NCBI GenBank assembly: GCA_029239455.1
Contig: JAQZAX010000004.1
Span: forward strand, 1 to 37,397
Reading direction: 5' to 3'
DNA: 37,397 bases
Origin: Anaerocolumna sp.
GTDB taxonomy: Bacteria > Bacillota > Clostridia > Lachnospirales > Lachnospiraceae
The notes under the pieces were generated by a model. The model had not been told where the DNA came from and made no database searches. It was given only the letters and a program-made list of their open reading frames with translations. The position numbers and the translations under genes were made by a program. Positions 16,889 to 26,023 of this stretch are shown here, piece by piece (within the stretch, counting starts at the first letter, position 1; each line of letters starts with the position of its first letter).

Positions 16889-19447
16889 ATGACAAACTTG
16901 GAATTTTTAGATCTGATTCAGAATAAAATTGTGCTCTTAGATGGTGCAACAGGCAGCAATCTTCAAAAAGCAGGAATGCCTACCGGTGTGTGTCCTGAAA
17001 AATGGATTCTTGACCACCCGGGTGTTTTAGTAGATTTACAGAAGGGTTACATTGCAGCAGGGTCAGATATACTATATGCACCTACCTTTACAGCGAATCG
17101 TATCAAGCTGGAAGAATACGGTCTGGTTGATAATATAGAAACCATTAACCGTGAGTTAGTGAAACTTTCAAAATTGGCAATTAAAGAATCCGGGGTAGAA
17201 GAATTGGGTCGTAAGGTGTATGTGGCTGGAGATTTAACTATGACGGGAGAACAGCTTTATCCTATGGGAACATTACAATTTGAAGAATTAGTTGAAATAT
17301 ATAAGGAACAGATTGCCTATATGCTTATGGAAGGAATTGATCTGTTTGTAGTTGAAACGATGATGAGCCTGCAAGAGTGTAGAGCTGCAGTGCTGGCTGT
17401 TAAGGAAACTTGTGATTTGCCGGTAATGGTAACTCTGACATTTAACGAAAGCCTAAAAACGTTATACGGCACTGACCCGGCAACTGCCATGATGGTACTT
17501 CAGAATATGGGAGCTGATGCAGTGGGCGTAAATTGCTCCACTGGTCCGGAACAGATGTGTAAGGTAGTCAGTCTTATGAAGGAGTATGGGACGGTGCCAA
17601 TTATTGCAAAGCCCAATGCAGGACTACCTTCCCTCGTAGATGATGAGACAGTCTATGATATGGAGGCAAAACTTTTTGCAGTTGAGACAAGAAAACTGGT
17701 GGAAGCCGGCGCAAGTATAGTAGGTGGTTGCTGTGGTACTACACCGGATCATATTGCTCTGCTTGGGAAGGAAATAAGTTCTATAAAGCCTCATAGCATA
17801 AATCATAAAAAGAAGAGAGCCTTAACAACAGAAACCATGACGTTAGATATTGATCTTAATGGCAGATTTATGATAATAGGGGAACGTATTAATCCTACTG
17901 GCAAGAAAGTGCTGCAGGCTGAGTTAAAGGAAGGGAAATTGGATACGGTAGCAGCCATGACCCATGATCAGGTAGAGAATGGAGCAGCCATTCTGGATAT
18001 TAATATGGGGATGAATGGTATTGATGAGAAGGAAATGATGGTTAAGGTAGTACAAGAGGTTACGGCAATCGCTAATATACCTTTATGTATTGACTCAAGC
18101 CATGTAAGTGTTATTGAAGAAGCCCTCCGTATCTATCCTGGACGTGCACTTATTAACTCTATTTCATTGGAGAAGGTAAAATTCGAGAAATTGCTACCAA
18201 TTGCAAAGAAATATGGTGCCATGTTTATTCTTCTCCCCTTATCTGATGAGGGGCTTCCAAAAGATATAGATGAGAAGAAGGAGATTATTCATACGATCTT
18301 AGAAGCTGCAAAGAAGCAGGGTCTGTCAGAGGAAGATATTATTGTGGACGGTCTGGTGAATACAGTAGGAGCAAATAAGGACGCTGCAATACAGACCCTG
18401 GAAACTATTCGCTACTGTAAGGAAGAACTGGGATTAGCAACGGTTGTTGGATTGTCTAACATTTCTTTTGGACTTCCGGAGAGACAATTTGTTAACAGCA
18501 CATTCCTTGCCTTTGCGATTCAGGCAGGACTGACCATGGCGATTGCGAATCCTTCTCAGGACCTACTCGTTAACACTGCATTTGCGGCAGATTTATTAAA
18601 AGGTAAAGAAGAAGCTGATATTCGCTATATTCATCGTGTAACTTCCCGTACCATGACCATAACCAGTGGAAAAACCGCGCCTAAAGATGGGTCCACGGTG
18701 GATAAAACTTCAGAAAATACCAATACTCAAAGTAAAAGTGTAAATGATAAAGGGGGTCAAGGCAGCAAAGAAACCAATGGAGTTGTTGTTTCCGGTGGAG
18801 ATGTAGCGGCAGAATTACCCAAAAATGAAATTTACAAGGCTGTAATAAAGGGAAATCGAAGAAACATAATTGAACTGGTAAATCATTCATTAAAGGAAGG
18901 GAAATTGCCTTCTGACATTCTAGACCATATGTTGATTCCAGCAATTAATGAAGTTGGAGTGCTATTTGATAAACAAATATATTTTCTGCCACAGTTAATA
19001 TCCTCTGCTGAAACCATGAAAATGGCCATTGAATTGTTAGAGCCTATGCTAAAGAAAGATCAGAATGAGAAAAAGCTTGGCACGATTGTATTAGCAACCG
19101 TATCCGGAGATATACATGACATTGGTAAAAACTTAGTTGTTCTTATGCTAAAAAATTATGGTTTTAACGTAATTGATTTGGGGAAAGATGTTCCCTCAGA
19201 AAAGATTATTGAAGTTGCAAAAGCGGAAGATGCAGATATTATTGGACTTTCTGCTTTAATGACAACTACAATGACTGAAATGAAGAAAGTGATTCAACTT
19301 AAGAAAGAAGCAGGCTTAAAAGCTAAGATAATGATTGGTGGAGCTGTTATTACCCAGAGTTATGCAGATGAAATTGGAGCTGACCGCTATTCGAAAGATG
19401 CCGGAGAGGCTGTCATCGTTGTAAAAGAACTCATGGGTATAAAGTAA
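16889..19447 (+). CDS. metH: Cobalamin-dependent methionine synthase lacking the reactivation domain
   Basis: The 852-residue protein contains, in order, a homocysteine-binding barrel (1-290; zinc ligands C216, C281, C282), a pterin-binding barrel for methyl-THF (about 320-590; MIIGERINPTGKK, LDINMG, IDSSH), a Ser/Thr/Asn-rich linker (about 592-640), a helical cap, and the B12 Rossmann domain with GDIHDIGKN (cobalt ligand H743). It ends after that domain, about 350 residues short of E. coli MetH, so it has no AdoMet-binding reactivation domain. Shorter MetH proteins of this type are known in clostridia and need a separate reactivase. It is the last gene of the operon and shares its substrate with the 13986 fusion. 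RBS GAGGAAAG. Confidence 0.92.
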   Translation: MTNLEFLDLIQNKIVLLDGATGSNLQKAGMPTGVCPEKWILDHPGVLVDLQKGYIAAGSDILYAPTFTANRIKLEEYGLVDNIETINRELVKLSKLAIKESGVEELGRKVYVAGDLTMTGEQLYPMGTLQFEELVEIYKEQIAYMLMEGIDLFVVETMMSLQECRAAVLAVKETCDLPVMVTLTFNESLKTLYGTDPATAMMVLQNMGADAVGVNCSTGPEQMCKVVSLMKEYGTVPIIAKPNAGLPSLVDDETVYDMEAKLFAVETRKLVEAGASIVGGCCGTTPDHIALLGKEISSIKPHSINHKKKRALTTETMTLDIDLNGRFMIIGERINPTGKKVLQAELKEGKLDTVAAMTHDQVENGAAILDINMGMNGIDEKEMMVKVVQEVTAIANIPLCIDSSHVSVIEEALRIYPGRALINSISLEKVKFEKLLPIAKKYGAMFILLPLSDEGLPKDIDEKKEIIHTILEAAKKQGLSEEDIIVDGLVNTVGANKDAAIQTLETIRYCKEELGLATVVGLSNISFGLPERQFVNSTFLAFAIQAGLTMAIANPSQDLLVNTAFAADLLKGKEEADIRYIHRVTSRTMTITSGKTAPKDGSTVDKTSENTNTQSKSVNDKGGQGSKETNGVVVSGGDVAAELPKNEIYKAVIKGNRRNIIELVNHSLKEGKLPSDILDHMLIPAINEVGVLFDKQIYFLPQLISSAETMKMAIELLEPMLKKDQNEKKLGTIVLATVSGDIHDIGKNLVVLMLKNYGFNVIDLGKDVPSEKIIEVAKAEDADIIGLSALMTTTMTEMKKVIQLKKEAGLKAKIMIGGAVITQSYADEIGADRYSKDAGEAVIVVKELMGIK

Positions 19448-19464
19448 GAGCGGATGAAGGGAAG

Positions 19465-19559
19465 ATTCTAAATGCAGAATAATAGACGAATTCTAAATGC
19501 AGAATAATAGACGAATTCTAAATGCAGAATAATAGACGAGTCCTAAATGCAGAATAATA
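19465..19559. repeat. 25-bp tandem repeat, 3.8 copies
   Basis: Units start at 19465, 19490, 19515 and 19540. The first three read ATTCTAAATGCAGAATAATA plus GACGA almost identically; the last ends after 20 bases with two changes at its start. Each unit carries a small inverted repeat ATTCT/AGAAT around AAATGC. It lies 18 bases after the metH stop in a 365-base gap that otherwise holds the promoter and operator of the next operon. Confidence 0.92.
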
Positions 19560-19605
19560 TGATTTTATTATAAATCTTAAATTTGTATAAAATCTCTCAT
19601 CCCCC

Positions 19606-19633
19606 TTGACAGTAAAAAGAATATGGATATAAT
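19606..19633 (+). promoter_or_regulatory. Promoter of the MarR / ABC exporter operon
   Basis: TTGACA (19606-19611), a 16-base spacer and a perfect TATAAT (19628-19633). The predicted start of transcription falls inside the adjoining palindrome. The 5' leader to the MarR start is about 170 bases and contains a further inverted pair TGCCAC/GTGGCA (about 19733-19772) and GCAGGTCTACCTGC just ahead of the gene. Confidence 0.8.
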
Positions 19634-19637
19634 TTAA

Positions 19638-19666
19638 TTAACCTACTCAACTATTGAGTAGGTTAA
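19638..19666. promoter_or_regulatory. Perfect 13-bp inverted repeat, probable MarR operator
   Basis: TTAACCTACTCAA (19638-19650), CTA, then TTGAGTAGGTTAA (19654-19666) is a perfect dyad beginning 5 bases after the -10 box. Its place over the transcription start fits repression by the MarR protein encoded next. Because a T-rich run follows, the same sequence could also act as a weak terminator in RNA. Confidence 0.8.
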
Positions 19667-19812
19667 TATTTTTTTATAGAAAGTTCTTTGAACGGAAGTG
19701 AAGAGTGAAAGTAAATTTAGAAAAAGAAAGGTTGCCACAGTGTGATTCTTTCACTCCTTTTTATTTGTGGCAGCATCGCAGGTCTACCTGCCATATGCAA
19801 TGGGTGTAAATT

Positions 19813-20298
19813 ATGGAAAAACCTTTAGCCCATGAATTTCTTGAAGTTATGAATAGTATGCATAAATTAACAAGTAGACATCACTCCATGTATCCTCTGC
19901 ATCCGGGTGAATTTATGATGTTAGGTGCAATTCATCATTTTATGAATGAGAGTACTATGGATCAATTAGTCTATCCCGGAGTAAAAGTTGGAGACTTAAG
20001 TGAAGTAGTTCACTCTACGAAATCTGCTACTTCAAAAATGTTACGATCTGTGGAAGATAAAGGGTACATTGAACGAGTCGTGGATAAAAATGACCGCAGG
20101 GTGGTATATGTTAAACTTTCGGAAAAAGGGGAAAAAATTGTGAAGGATACTATAAAAACCAAGAGAGAGTTTGCAAATCGTACCATTCAAAAACTAGGGG
20201 AAGAAGATTCCAGAGATTTAATCCGTCTCATGAGAAAGTTCTATCTTGCCATGGAAGAAGTACTAGCTGATAAAGAAATGACAGAAAGGAGAAAGTAA
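19813..20298 (+). CDS. MarR-family transcriptional regulator
   Basis: The 161-residue winged-helix protein has the MarR pattern: helix-turn-helix VGDLSEVVHSTKSATSKMLR, wing KGYIERVVDKNDRRVVYVKL, and flanking dimerisation helices. It is the first gene of an operon with two ABC exporter half-genes, the arrangement of an autoregulated drug-efflux system. The ribosome binding site ahead of ATG 19813 is weak (GGGTG only), consistent with low production of a repressor. Its stop overlaps the next start by one base (TAATG). Effector unknown. Confidence 0.9.
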   Translation: MEKPLAHEFLEVMNSMHKLTSRHHSMYPLHPGEFMMLGAIHHFMNESTMDQLVYPGVKVGDLSEVVHSTKSATSKMLRSVEDKGYIERVVDKNDRRVVYVKLSEKGEKIVKDTIKTKREFANRTIQKLGEEDSRDLIRLMRKFYLAMEEVLADKEMTERRK

Positions 20299-22544
20299 TG
20301 CTCAAATTAATAAAATACTTAAAAAAATATACCGGTTTGATACTTATTGTTTTTGCATTATTAATGATACAGGCATTAAGTGATTTATCGCTGCCAAGTT
20401 ATACTTCCGATATTGTGGATGTAGGGATTCAGCAGGGAGGAATTGAGAGCACCGTACCTGAAGCTGTTAGGGAAAGCCAGATGAATAAACTGCGATTCTT
20501 GTTGGATGATGCCAGTGAAAATATAATTTTTGAATCCTATCGGTTAATATCAAAGGATAATTTATCCCAGGAGGAGTTTGAATCCTATCTTAAGGAATAT
20601 CCCATTCTATCCAGTGAAAACCTGTATGTATTAAATACCAAAGTGGAAGCTAAGCTGACTCAGTTAAATGATATATTTACCAGGGTATTTCTATTAGTGA
20701 ATGTGCTAAACGGTGAATCTGAACAGGCAGAAGCTACTAAGAATCAACTGCTGCAGCAAATGCCAACTGCCCTTGCAGACCAGACGTTGTTTGAAATTGT
20801 GATTCAGATGCAGCCGGAACAGGCAGATTTCATCATAAAATCCATTGAAAAGCAAGTAACAGTGATGCCTAAGGCCATTCAGGAACAGAGTGCCGTTGCC
20901 GTTGTAAAAGCAGAATATGATGCCATAGGAATAGATATTGATAGAATCCAGACTGAGTATATATTTATAGCTGGAGCTAAAATGATAGGGTTAGCCTTCG
21001 TTGGATTGGTTGCAACTGTCTTAGTTGGATTTTTGGCAGCTAAAATTGCGGCCGGACTTGGAAGAGATTTAAGAACTCAGGTATTTCATAGGGTTGTCAA
21101 TTTCTCCAACAAAGAATTTGATAAGTACTCTACGGCAACTTTAATTACAAGAAGCACCAATGATATTCAGCAGGTTCAGATGATGATGGTTATGATGCTT
21201 CGTATAGTTATATATGCTCCAATTTTAGCAATTGGAGGAGTCATCAAGGTTTTAAATACCAATACTTCCATGACCTGGATTATCGCTCTTGGAGTTGTTG
21301 TGATTATGGGATTTGTAGGTACCTTGTTTTCCATAGCTATGCCCAAGTTTAAATTAATGCAAAAATTAGTGGATCGTCTGAACCTGGTTACCAGAGAAAT
21401 ATTAACTGGATTACCGGTAATACGAGCATTTCATAAGGAACAATATGAAGAGAAGAGATTTGAAGAAGCCAATTATGATTTAACAAATACAGGCTTATTT
21501 GTAAACCGTGTCATGGCTTTTATGATGCCTACCATGATGTTTATTATGAACGGTATTACAGTACTTATCATGTGGAAGGGTGCTAAAGGAATTGACCTTG
21601 GAAATATGCAGGTCGGTGATTTGATGGCATTTATTCAGTACACCATGCAAGTAATTATGGCTTTCTTTATGTTGACCATGATATCTGTAATGCTTCCAAG
21701 AGCTACCGTATCTGCGGCGAGAATTGGTGAAATTATTGATACAGATCTTACTATACTTGATCCTGATAAAACGGAAGAGTTTATCGATAGTAAAAAAGGA
21801 TATGTGGAGTTTGAGAATGTTTCTTTCCGTTATCCAAATGCAGAAGATGATGTAATATCAGATATTACATTTACCGCAAAGCCTGGTGAGACAACAGCCA
21901 TTATTGGAAGTACCGGCAGCGGTAAGTCTACCATTGTAAACCTGATTCCTAGATTTTATGATGTAACAGAGGGTGTAATCAAAGTTGATGGTGCTGATAT
22001 CCGAAAAGTAACGCAACATGACTTGCGTGAAAAATTAGGGTATATTCCTCAAAAAGGTATTTTATTTTCCGGAACCATTGATTCGAATATTCGTTATGGT
22101 AAGCAGATGGCTACCGAGGAAGAAGTTAAAAAGGCAGCCATGATTGCACAGGCATATGATTTTATAGAAGAGAAACCGGATCGGTATAACACGGCCATTT
22201 CACAGGATGGAACGAATGTATCCGGTGGTCAGAAACAGCGTCTGTCTATTGCACGAGCGATTGCTAAGGATCCTGAAATTTATATATTTGATGATAGTTT
22301 CTCAGCGTTGGATTATAAAACTGATGTGGCTTTAAGAAAGGCACTAAAATCGGAAATAAGCAATAGTACCGTGATTATAGTAGCCCAAAGAATCAGTACC
22401 ATTTTACATGCGGAGCAGATTCTTGTTCTTGAAGATGGTAAAATAGTAGGTAAAGGTACACATCATGAACTTATGAATCACTGTGAAGTTTACCAGCAGA
22501 TTGCTTCATCACAGCTTTCAAAGGAGGAATTAGCCAATGAGTAG
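20298..22544 (+). CDS. ABC exporter half-transporter with large extracellular insert and degenerate Walker B
   Basis: The 748-residue fusion has a membrane domain and C-terminal ATPase. Between the first helix (about 12-30) and the second (about 220-245) lies a roughly 185-residue helical extracytoplasmic insert. The ATPase has Walker A GSTGSGKST (K543), canonical signature VSGGQ (641-645), and a Walker B ending FDDSFSALD, where D666 stands in the place of the catalytic glutamate. With the partner gene this makes one degenerate and one working ATP site, as in BmrC/BmrD and LmrC/LmrD type heterodimers. Probable role: export of drugs, lipids or peptides. Overlaps the MarR gene by one base and the partner by 8. 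Confidence 0.9.
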   Translation: MLKLIKYLKKYTGLILIVFALLMIQALSDLSLPSYTSDIVDVGIQQGGIESTVPEAVRESQMNKLRFLLDDASENIIFESYRLISKDNLSQEEFESYLKEYPILSSENLYVLNTKVEAKLTQLNDIFTRVFLLVNVLNGESEQAEATKNQLLQQMPTALADQTLFEIVIQMQPEQADFIIKSIEKQVTVMPKAIQEQSAVAVVKAEYDAIGIDIDRIQTEYIFIAGAKMIGLAFVGLVATVLVGFLAAKIAAGLGRDLRTQVFHRVVNFSNKEFDKYSTATLITRSTNDIQQVQMMMVMMLRIVIYAPILAIGGVIKVLNTNTSMTWIIALGVVVIMGFVGTLFSIAMPKFKLMQKLVDRLNLVTREILTGLPVIRAFHKEQYEEKRFEEANYDLTNTGLFVNRVMAFMMPTMMFIMNGITVLIMWKGAKGIDLGNMQVGDLMAFIQYTMQVIMAFFMLTMISVMLPRATVSAARIGEIIDTDLTILDPDKTEEFIDSKKGYVEFENVSFRYPNAEDDVISDITFTAKPGETTAIIGSTGSGKSTIVNLIPRFYDVTEGVIKVDGADIRKVTQHDLREKLGYIPQKGILFSGTIDSNIRYGKQMATEEEVKKAAMIAQAYDFIEEKPDRYNTAISQDGTNVSGGQKQRLSIARAIAKDPEIYIFDDSFSALDYKTDVALRKALKSEISNSTVIIVAQRISTILHAEQILVLEDGKIVGKGTHHELMNHCEVYQQIASSQLSKEELANE

Positions 22545-24402
22545 TGAGAATAAATCTTTAAATCAATCCAAAGGCAGAGGACCTATGGGTGGTGGACCAA
22601 TGGGCGGCGGACCAATGGGTGGAATGGGAGGACCAAAAGCGAAAGACTTTAAAGGTTCCATTGGTAAATTAGCGGACTATATGAAGGAATTTAAGATTCG
22701 TCTTCTGTTTGTATTTCTATTTGCAGTTGGCAGTACTATTTTTTCTATTGTAGGACCTAAGATATTAGGTAATGTTACTACAGAGATATTTGAGGGTCTG
22801 GTAGAAAAAGTATCAGGAACCGGGGGAATTGATTTTGAACGAATCGGTAAAATTCTTTTAGTACTCCTAGGTCTTTATGTAATAAGTTCCATTTTTTCAC
22901 TGATACAGGGATTTATTATGACGGATATTTCACAGAAAGTAACATTCCGATTAAGAAAGAATATTTCTGAGAAAATTAATCGGATGCCCATGAATTATTT
23001 TGATAAAACAACCCATGGTGAAGTATTATCAAGAGTGACAAATGACGTTGAAACCCTGAACATGAGCTTAAACCAAAGTGTACAGCAGATCATTACATCT
23101 ACCACCATGATTATTGGCGTATTAGCCATGATGCTCTCTATTAGTTTCACTATGACACTTGTTGCAGTATTAACACTTCCCGTATCTATGGGACTGATTA
23201 TGTTTATTATGAAGAAGTCTCAGAAGTATTTTAAAGAACAGCAGGAATACCTTGGGCATGTCAATGGTCAGGTGGAAGAAGTTTTTAGCGGACACAACAT
23301 TGTGAAAGTTTTTAACGGTGAAGTAAAAGTAATTGAAGATTTTAACAAAGCAAATGATACTTTATATAAAACTGCATGGAAATCTCAATTTTTATCCGGT
23401 ATGATGCATCCGATTATGATGTTTGTTGGCAACCTGGGTTATGTTGCTGTAGCTATTATGGGTGGATATTTGACGGTGAAAAAGAGTATTGAAGTTGGTG
23501 ATATTCAGTCCTTTATCCAATATGTCAGAAACTTTAACCAGCCAATCGCACAGTTAGCACAGGTTTCTAACCAATTACAGCAAACTGCGGCCGCAGCCGA
23601 ACGAGTTTTTGAATTCTTAGAGGAAGAAGAGGAGGAGGCATCCATTTTCAATCCGGTTTCCACAGAAAATATAGATAGCCGTGTGGAATTTAAACATGTG
23701 AAATTTGGTTATGATCCTGAAAAGACAATTATTAAAGATTTTTCAGCTAAAATTGAGCCGGGACAAAAAATAGCAATTGTTGGACCGACCGGTGCTGGTA
23801 AAACCACCATAGTGAAACTGCTCATGCGTTTCTATGATATTAATGAAGGATCAATTTTTATTGATGGCAATAATATAAGGGACTTTAATCGTGGAGAACT
23901 GCGCCAGATATTTGGTATGGTACTTCAGGATACCTGGCTGTTTAATGGTACCATTATGGAAAATATTCGCTACGGTAAAGAGTCTGCTACAGACCAGGAA
24001 GTGATAGAAGCCGCCAGGGCAGCTCATGCACATCACTTCATATCTACTTTACCTGATGGTTATCAAATGGTACTAAACGAAGAAGCAAGTAATGTTTCAC
24101 AGGGACAAAAGCAGCTGCTTACCATAGCCAGGGCAATACTTGCAGATCCTAAGATTCTTATTCTCGATGAGGCTACAAGTTCGGTGGATACGAGAACCGA
24201 GATCCGAATTCAAAAGGCCATGGACAATTTAATGCATGGCAGAACAAGCTTTATCATTGCACATCGCCTATCTACCATCCGTGATGCCGATTTAATCCTC
24301 GTCATGAAAGACGGCGATATCATTGAACAGGGCAATCATGAAAACCTCATTAGCGAGAATGGATTCTACGCCAGTTTATATAATTCACAGTTTGAAATGT
24401 AA
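22537..24402 (+). CDS. ABC exporter half-transporter with Gly-Met-Pro rich N-terminus
   Basis: The 621-residue partner of the 20298 product starts with a cytoplasmic tail containing three MGGGP-like repeats (residues about 14-30), then six membrane helices and an ATPase. Walker A is GPTGAGKTT (K422). The signature is degenerate (VSQGQ, 520-524). Walker B is intact, LDEATSSVD with catalytic E545. The intact E545 pairs with the canonical signature of the partner, and the partner's D666 pairs with this VSQGQ, giving an asymmetric heterodimer. AAGGAGG inside the upstream gene precedes ATG 22537. The stop is followed directly by a long hairpin repeat. Confidence 0.9.
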   Translation: MSSENKSLNQSKGRGPMGGGPMGGGPMGGMGGPKAKDFKGSIGKLADYMKEFKIRLLFVFLFAVGSTIFSIVGPKILGNVTTEIFEGLVEKVSGTGGIDFERIGKILLVLLGLYVISSIFSLIQGFIMTDISQKVTFRLRKNISEKINRMPMNYFDKTTHGEVLSRVTNDVETLNMSLNQSVQQIITSTTMIIGVLAMMLSISFTMTLVAVLTLPVSMGLIMFIMKKSQKYFKEQQEYLGHVNGQVEEVFSGHNIVKVFNGEVKVIEDFNKANDTLYKTAWKSQFLSGMMHPIMMFVGNLGYVAVAIMGGYLTVKKSIEVGDIQSFIQYVRNFNQPIAQLAQVSNQLQQTAAAAERVFEFLEEEEEEASIFNPVSTENIDSRVEFKHVKFGYDPEKTIIKDFSAKIEPGQKIAIVGPTGAGKTTIVKLLMRFYDINEGSIFIDGNNIRDFNRGELRQIFGMVLQDTWLFNGTIMENIRYGKESATDQEVIEAARAAHAHHFISTLPDGYQMVLNEEASNVSQGQKQLLTIARAILADPKILILDEATSSVDTRTEIRIQKAMDNLMHGRTSFIIAHRLSTIRDADLILVMKDGDIIEQGNHENLISENGFYASLYNSQFEM

Positions 24403-24476
24403 AAAAGGTGTCAGGCACCGTGAATAAAGTATGAACGAACTCGTTCATACTTCGTTCACGGTGCCTGACACCTTTT
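24403..24476. repeat. Long hairpin repeat with GGTGTCAGGCACC at its base, acting as terminator
   Basis: A 74-base inverted repeat has arms of about 35 bp with two mismatches and a tiny loop near GAACGAACTCGTTC. The left base is GGTGTCAGGCACC (24407-24419) and the right base is GGTGCCTGACACC (24460-24472), flanked by AAAA and TTTT. It starts immediately after the ABC exporter stop codon and should terminate that operon. The same 13-mer occurs at 26023, 26931 and 12667. Confidence 0.93.
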
Positions 24477-24631
24477 CGTGATAAAGTTACAGAAAACAAT
24501 GAATGAAATGAGATAAAATCAGTAATAAATAGGATATTGATTAATTTGTTATAATATTATATCGTATTAGTATGTATTATATATAAAAAGAAAAAGTTAT
24601 ATAGGGTATAACATGAAAGGAGTTCATATAT

Positions 24632-26023
24632 ATGAGTGATAATAAAATGATACAGATTCATTCACCACTAGATGATTCTATCGTAGGAGCTGTTCCGGCG
24701 TTAAGCCGTGAAGAAGTTGACGCAGCAGTTCAAAAGGCCAGGAAAGCCTTTTATGGATGGAAGGAAACACCGCTAAATGAAAGAACTGAGATAATGTATA
24801 AAGCAGCAGATTTATTAGTTCAACATGCAGATGCTTTAACGGAGCTTCTTATTAGAGAGATAGGAAAAGATAGAAAGAGCGCAAAATCTGAAGTTGTAAG
24901 AACTGCAGACTTTATAAGATTTACTGCAGATACAGCAAAAAGTATTCATGGCGAAAGTATTCAAGGTGATAACTTTTCTGGCTTTAGTAAGGAGAAATTC
25001 GCTGTGGTAACCAGGGAACCGGTAGGGGTTGTGTTAGCAATTTCACCTTTTAATTATCCGGTTAATTTAGCTACATCAAAGATAGCACCAGCACTTGTTT
25101 CGGGGAATACGGTTGTATTCAAACCTGCTACAACAGGAAGTTTATCAGGGCAGGAATTAGTTAAAATATTTGAAGAGGCAGGACTTCCAGAAGGTGTTCT
25201 TAATATCATAACAGGAAAAGGCAGTGAAATTGGCGATTATATAGTAACCCATCCAGGTATAAATTTCATAAACTTTACCGGAAGTACAGAAGTTGGCTTA
25301 TCCATATCCAAGCAGGTTAATATGGTGCCTTTGTTAATGGAGTTAGGTGGTAAAGATGCAGCAATTGTTTTAAAGGATGCAGATCTGGATTTTGCAGCAA
25401 AGAATATTATTGCAGGTGCATTTTCCTATTCCGGACAGAGATGTACCGCAGTAAAGAGAATTTTAGTGCTAAATGAAGTAGCGGATCAGCTCATTGATCA
25501 ATTAAAAGTTGAAATGGTAAAACTAAAGGTTGGCAATCCTTTAGAGAATCAAGTTGAAATTGTTCCATTAATTAATACAAAGGCTGCGGATTTTGTTTGG
25601 GAGCTGATTGAAGATGCAACTGCAAAGGGTGCTAAATTAATCTATGGGGGTAAACGGGAAGGCAATTTAATCTATCCGACCTTATTTGATCATGTTACTA
25701 CAGATATGAGGGTAGCCTGGGAAGAACCATTTGGCCCCGTATTACCAATTCTTCGTGTTAACTCAATTGAGGAAGCGTTAGAGATCGCCAATGCATCCGA
25801 GTATGGTTTACAAAGTGCAGTATTTACAGAAAATATTAGAGATGCATTTTACGTTGCAAACCGCTTAGAAGTAGGAACGGTTCATATTAATAACAAAACA
25901 GAACGCGGTCCGGACCACTTCCCATTCTTAGGCGTTAAAAAATCCGGTATTGGAACTCAGGGAATCCGTTATTCTATCGAATCCATGACCAGAGTTAAGG
26001 CTACTGTGGTAAATTTGAAATAG
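24632..26023 (+). CDS. gapN: NADP-dependent non-phosphorylating glyceraldehyde-3-phosphate dehydrogenase
   Basis: The 463-residue aldehyde dehydrogenase has EPVGVVLAISPFNYPVNL, FTGSTEVG, catalytic MELGGKD (E237) and SGQRCTAVKR (nucleophile C271), then EEPFGPVLPI. The last third follows streptococcal GapN closely (GTVHINNKTERG, FPFLGVKKSGIG, QGIRYSIESM). GapN oxidises glyceraldehyde-3-phosphate directly to 3-phosphoglycerate, making NADPH instead of ATP. AAAGGAG precedes ATG 24632. The 229-base upstream gap contains the hairpin repeat and very AT-rich sequence with no clear promoter. The stop codon TAG shares its G with the next hairpin repeat. Confidence 0.9.
   Translation: MSDNKMIQIHSPLDDSIVGAVPALSREEVDAAVQKARKAFYGWKETPLNERTEIMYKAADLLVQHADALTELLIREIGKDRKSAKSEVVRTADFIRFTADTAKSIHGESIQGDNFSGFSKEKFAVVTREPVGVVLAISPFNYPVNLATSKIAPALVSGNTVVFKPATTGSLSGQELVKIFEEAGLPEGVLNIITGKGSEIGDYIVTHPGINFINFTGSTEVGLSISKQVNMVPLLMELGGKDAAIVLKDADLDFAAKNIIAGAFSYSGQRCTAVKRILVLNEVADQLIDQLKVEMVKLKVGNPLENQVEIVPLINTKAADFVWELIEDATAKGAKLIYGGKREGNLIYPTLFDHVTTDMRVAWEEPFGPVLPILRVNSIEEALEIANASEYGLQSAVFTENIRDAFYVANRLEVGTVHINNKTERGPDHFPFLGVKKSGIGTQGIRYSIESMTRVKATVVNLK

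Noticed and set aside
19465-19559. CRISPR-like array
   Set aside because: The 25-base units follow one another without spacers and there are no cas genes, so it is a simple tandem repeat.
20298-24402. Frameshift or defect in the ABC exporter pair, suggested by missing catalytic residues
   Set aside because: The changes D666 and VSQGQ are complementary and match the known asymmetric heterodimers, so both genes appear intact.
24480-24631. A promoter for gapN
   Set aside because: Several weak AT-rich matches exist but none with a convincing -35/-10 pair at normal spacing.
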